Positions 12,676-14,416 of a stretch of 14,416 nucleotides of DNA are shown piece by piece. The DNA is from JBBPXY01 sp038200435. GTDB taxonomy: Bacteria > Actinomycetota > Thermoleophilia > Solirubrobacterales > Solirubrobacteraceae. The first letter of the stretch is position 1. Each line of letters opens with the position of its first letter. The position numbers and the translations under genes are program-made. The stretch lies in NCBI GenBank assembly GCA_038200435.1, contig JBBPXY010000048.1, positions 1 through 14,416 of the forward strand. The letters run 5' to 3'. The notes beneath the pieces are model-generated. The model had not been told where the DNA came from, ran no database searches, and was given only the letters and a program-made list of their open reading frames with translations.

Positions 12676-14357
12676 GCACTCGCCTCGCGATCTGCGGAGG
12701 CGCCTACGCCAATCCGTACGCCCTGCGCGCCTGGGTCGGCGACGCCCGCACACGCGGTGCCGACCGCCTGATCTGCCTCGGCGACCTCGGTGGGTTCGGC
12801 GCCGACTGCGACGGAGTGTGGCCGCTCCTCCTCGAGCACGGGGTCGAGTGCATCGCGGGGAACTACGACATCGCGATCGGGCGCGGCGACGAGGACTGTG
12901 GGTGCGGCTACGCCGACGCGCGCGACAACCACTTCGCGCAGCTCATGTACGACTACACGAAGGGGCACACCTCGCCCGAGTTCGCCGGGTGGATGCGCGC
13001 GTTGCCGGGCGAGCTGCGCGAGCAGATCGAAGGTCACGACGTGCACGCCGTGCACGGTTCGCCGCTGGCGGTGAACGACTTCCTGTGGGAGTCGCTCGAC
13101 GACGACGAGCTGCGGATGCGCCTGGCGCTCTCGGGTGCCGACGTGCTGCTCTGTACCCACACCGGGATCCCGGGGCAGCGGCGCATCGACGGCACGCTCG
13201 TGGTCAACGCCGGCACCGTCGGGCGCCCGGCCAACGACGGCCGGGTCGAGACCTGGTACGCCCTGGTCGATCTCGACGAGGCCTCGGCGCGGGCCGAGCT
13301 CGTGCCTCTCTCCTACCCCTGGCGCGAGCAGGCCGCGTCGATGCGCGAGGCGGGCCTGCCCGAGCCCTTCGTCGAGACGGTCGAGACGGGCTGGTGGACC
13401 ACCTGCCTCGAGATCGTCCCGCCCGCCGAGCGCTCGCGCGGGCGCTACCACGTGTACCGCGACGCGATTCCGGCGGGCTTCGCGGCCGACGGAGTGGGCT
13501 GGGCCGACGCGCCGGCCGATGACGGCGGTGATCGCCCGGTCGTGCCGCTCTTCGGCTCGGGCGTCTTCCCGCCGCGGCTGTGGGTCTACTCGAACTTCCA
13601 CTGCAACCTGGCCTGCGACTACTGCGCGGTGGCGTCCTCGCCCACGGCGCGAAAGCGCTCGATCGGCCTCGAGCGTTTTCGCGCGCTGGTCGACGAGGCG
13701 GTGGCTGAGGGCTTCGAGGAGATCTACGTCACCGGGGGCGAGCCGTTCATCGAGCCTGCCATCGTCGAGATGTTGGAGTATGCGAGCGACCGGCTCGAGA
13801 CCGTCTGCCTCACCAACGCGATGCTCTTCCTGCACGGCCGCCGGCGGCGCGATCTCGAGCGGCTGGCCGCGCGTCGGCGGCTGACGCTGCAGAGCTCGAT
13901 CGACGGTGCGCTGCCCGCGACGCACGACGTGCATCGCGGCGAGGGGTCTTGGCAGAAGGCGATGGAGGGGATCACCCTGGCGCGGGATCTCGGGCTGCCC
14001 GTCCGTGTCGCGATGACCGAGACGCCCGAGAACACCGGCGAGGTCGAGCCGCTGCGCCGGCTCATGCACGACATCGGCGTAACGGGTGAGGACTTCGCCG
14101 TCCGCCCGCTCGTGCAGCGCGGCTTCGCCTCCGGCGGGATGGAGGTGAGCGAGGCCGTGATGGTGCCCGAGCTGACGATCACCGCGGACGGCGCGCACTG
14201 GCACCCGGTCGGGGGCGACCTCGCCTCGAGTCCCGACATGGTGGTCGCGCGGGGGGAGGTCACGCTGCGCGAGGCCAAGCGGCGGATCGTCCAGCGCTTT
14301 CTCGAGCTTCGTCAGGCCGATGGTTCGCTCCCGGCCGCGTTTCACTGCGCGGTCTAG
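12672..14357 (+). CDS. Fused degenerate metallophosphoesterase - radical SAM protein
   Basis: The 561-residue two-domain protein has one uninterrupted frame. Residues 1-250 are a YfcE/calcineurin-like metallophosphoesterase fold with altered metal motifs: DXH is replaced by GAY (10-12), GD is kept (37-38), GNHD is GNYD (63-66), HG is kept (128-129) and GHTH is THTG (162-165). An insertion DCGCGYADARDNH (75-87) follows. Residues about 300-561 form a radical SAM domain with CNLACDYC (Cys311, Cys315, Cys318) and TGGEPF (354-359). The C-terminus has only one Cys (HCAV), so no SPASM-type cluster is evident. The TTG start is chosen because it overlaps the esterase stop (TTGA) and precedes the first strand of the fold; the longer upstream frame is shadow of the esterase gene. 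The function of the fusion is not known to me. Confidence 0.87.
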   Translation: MSTRLAICGGAYANPYALRAWVGDARTRGADRLICLGDLGGFGADCDGVWPLLLEHGVECIAGNYDIAIGRGDEDCGCGYADARDNHFAQLMYDYTKGHTSPEFAGWMRALPGELREQIEGHDVHAVHGSPLAVNDFLWESLDDDELRMRLALSGADVLLCTHTGIPGQRRIDGTLVVNAGTVGRPANDGRVETWYALVDLDEASARAELVPLSYPWREQAASMREAGLPEPFVETVETGWWTTCLEIVPPAERSRGRYHVYRDAIPAGFAADGVGWADAPADDGGDRPVVPLFGSGVFPPRLWVYSNFHCNLACDYCAVASSPTARKRSIGLERFRALVDEAVAEGFEEIYVTGGEPFIEPAIVEMLEYASDRLETVCLTNAMLFLHGRRRRDLERLAARRRLTLQSSIDGALPATHDVHRGEGSWQKAMEGITLARDLGLPVRVAMTETPENTGEVEPLRRLMHDIGVTGEDFAVRPLVQRGFASGGMEVSEAVMVPELTITADGAHWHPVGGDLASSPDMVVARGEVTLREAKRRIVQRFLELRQADGSLPAAFHCAV

Positions 14358-14362
14358 GGGAG
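14357..14362 (+). promoter_or_regulatory. Ribosome binding site of the phosphorylase gene
   Basis: GGGGAG with a 7-base spacer to the ATG at 14370. It supports this start and shows that the last gene is initiated on its own rather than by stop/start overlap. Confidence 0.5.
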
Positions 14363-14369
14363 CTGAGGC

Positions 14370-14416
14370 ATGGCGATCGGGATCATCACCGGCTCGGGCA
14401 CCTACGCGCTGCCGGA
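14370..14416 (+). CDS. Purine nucleoside / methylthioadenosine phosphorylase, 5' part only
   Basis: Only 15 codons are present before the window ends. MAIGIITGSGTYALP is typical of the N-terminal strand and phosphate-binding GSG loop of trimeric purine nucleoside phosphorylases and 5'-methylthioadenosine phosphorylase (MTAP). The IGII-GSG-Y spacing favours the MTAP branch, but so little sequence cannot separate the two. It follows the radical SAM fusion gene by 12 bases and has its own ribosome site. MTAP-type enzymes can also cleave 5'-deoxyadenosine, the by-product of radical SAM reactions, so the position is suggestive. Confidence 0.7.
   Translation, partial: MAIGIITGSGTYALP

Noticed and set aside
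10615..12753. A 712-codon minus-strand open frame across the flavoprotein start and the esterase gene
   Set aside because: It is an antisense shadow of the esterase and an alternative-frame shadow of the flavoprotein; no recognisable domain, and it would cross the divergent promoter region.
12627..14345. A 572-codon minus-strand open frame opposite the radical SAM fusion gene
   Set aside because: No motif and biased composition, while the plus strand shows both metallophosphoesterase and radical SAM signatures in one frame.

Overview
The window is very GC-rich, densely packed bacterial DNA. The GTG and TTG starts, the run of 4-base start/stop overlaps, the promoters that place the transcription start on the start codon, and a complete MEP-pathway gene (ispE) beside metG, tatD and rsmA all suggest a high-GC actinobacterium. 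A deep-branching group such as Thermoleophilia/Solirubrobacterales is my guess; the taxon is inferred, not proven. I saw no tRNA, rRNA, CRISPR array, insertion sequence or origin.

Layout. (1) 100-4981, plus strand: a tightly overlapping operon metG - tatD - rsmA - ispE - PAP2-type phosphatase - 73-residue two-helix membrane protein. (2) 5032-7576, plus strand: PucR-type regulator - peroxiredoxin-like protein - cyclase-family metal hydrolase, again joined by 4-base overlaps and preceded by a TACAAT box that places +1 on the ATG. (3) 11429-7478, minus strand: FAD-dependent oxidoreductase - radical SAM protein - GT-C type membrane glycosyltransferase. The last gene converges on the cyclase gene and overlaps it by 99 bases. 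(4) 11509-14416, plus strand, divergent from block 3: secreted esterase-D/Ag85-type hydrolase - a fused metallophosphoesterase/radical SAM protein - the start of a purine-nucleoside/methylthioadenosine phosphorylase, cut by the window end.

Most notable points. The peroxiredoxin-like gene (6270-6815) has one in-frame TGA exactly where the family has the first Cys of its CxxC redox motif. The frame stays open and family-like for another 139 codons, and a short hairpin with a G-leading loop follows at bacterial-SECIS distance. It is a strong selenoprotein candidate with a U-x-x-C site. The second radical SAM gene encodes an N-terminal metallophosphoesterase fold in which every metal-site-1-specific ligand is replaced while every metal-site-2 ligand is kept, fused to an intact CX3CX2C radical SAM domain. 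Together with the neighbouring radical SAM protein, flavoprotein, secreted esterase, glycosyltransferase and nucleoside phosphorylase, it forms an uncharacterised-looking divergent locus, perhaps for cell-envelope, lipid or small-molecule modification. The phosphorylase would be well placed to remove the 5'-deoxyadenosine that radical SAM enzymes release.
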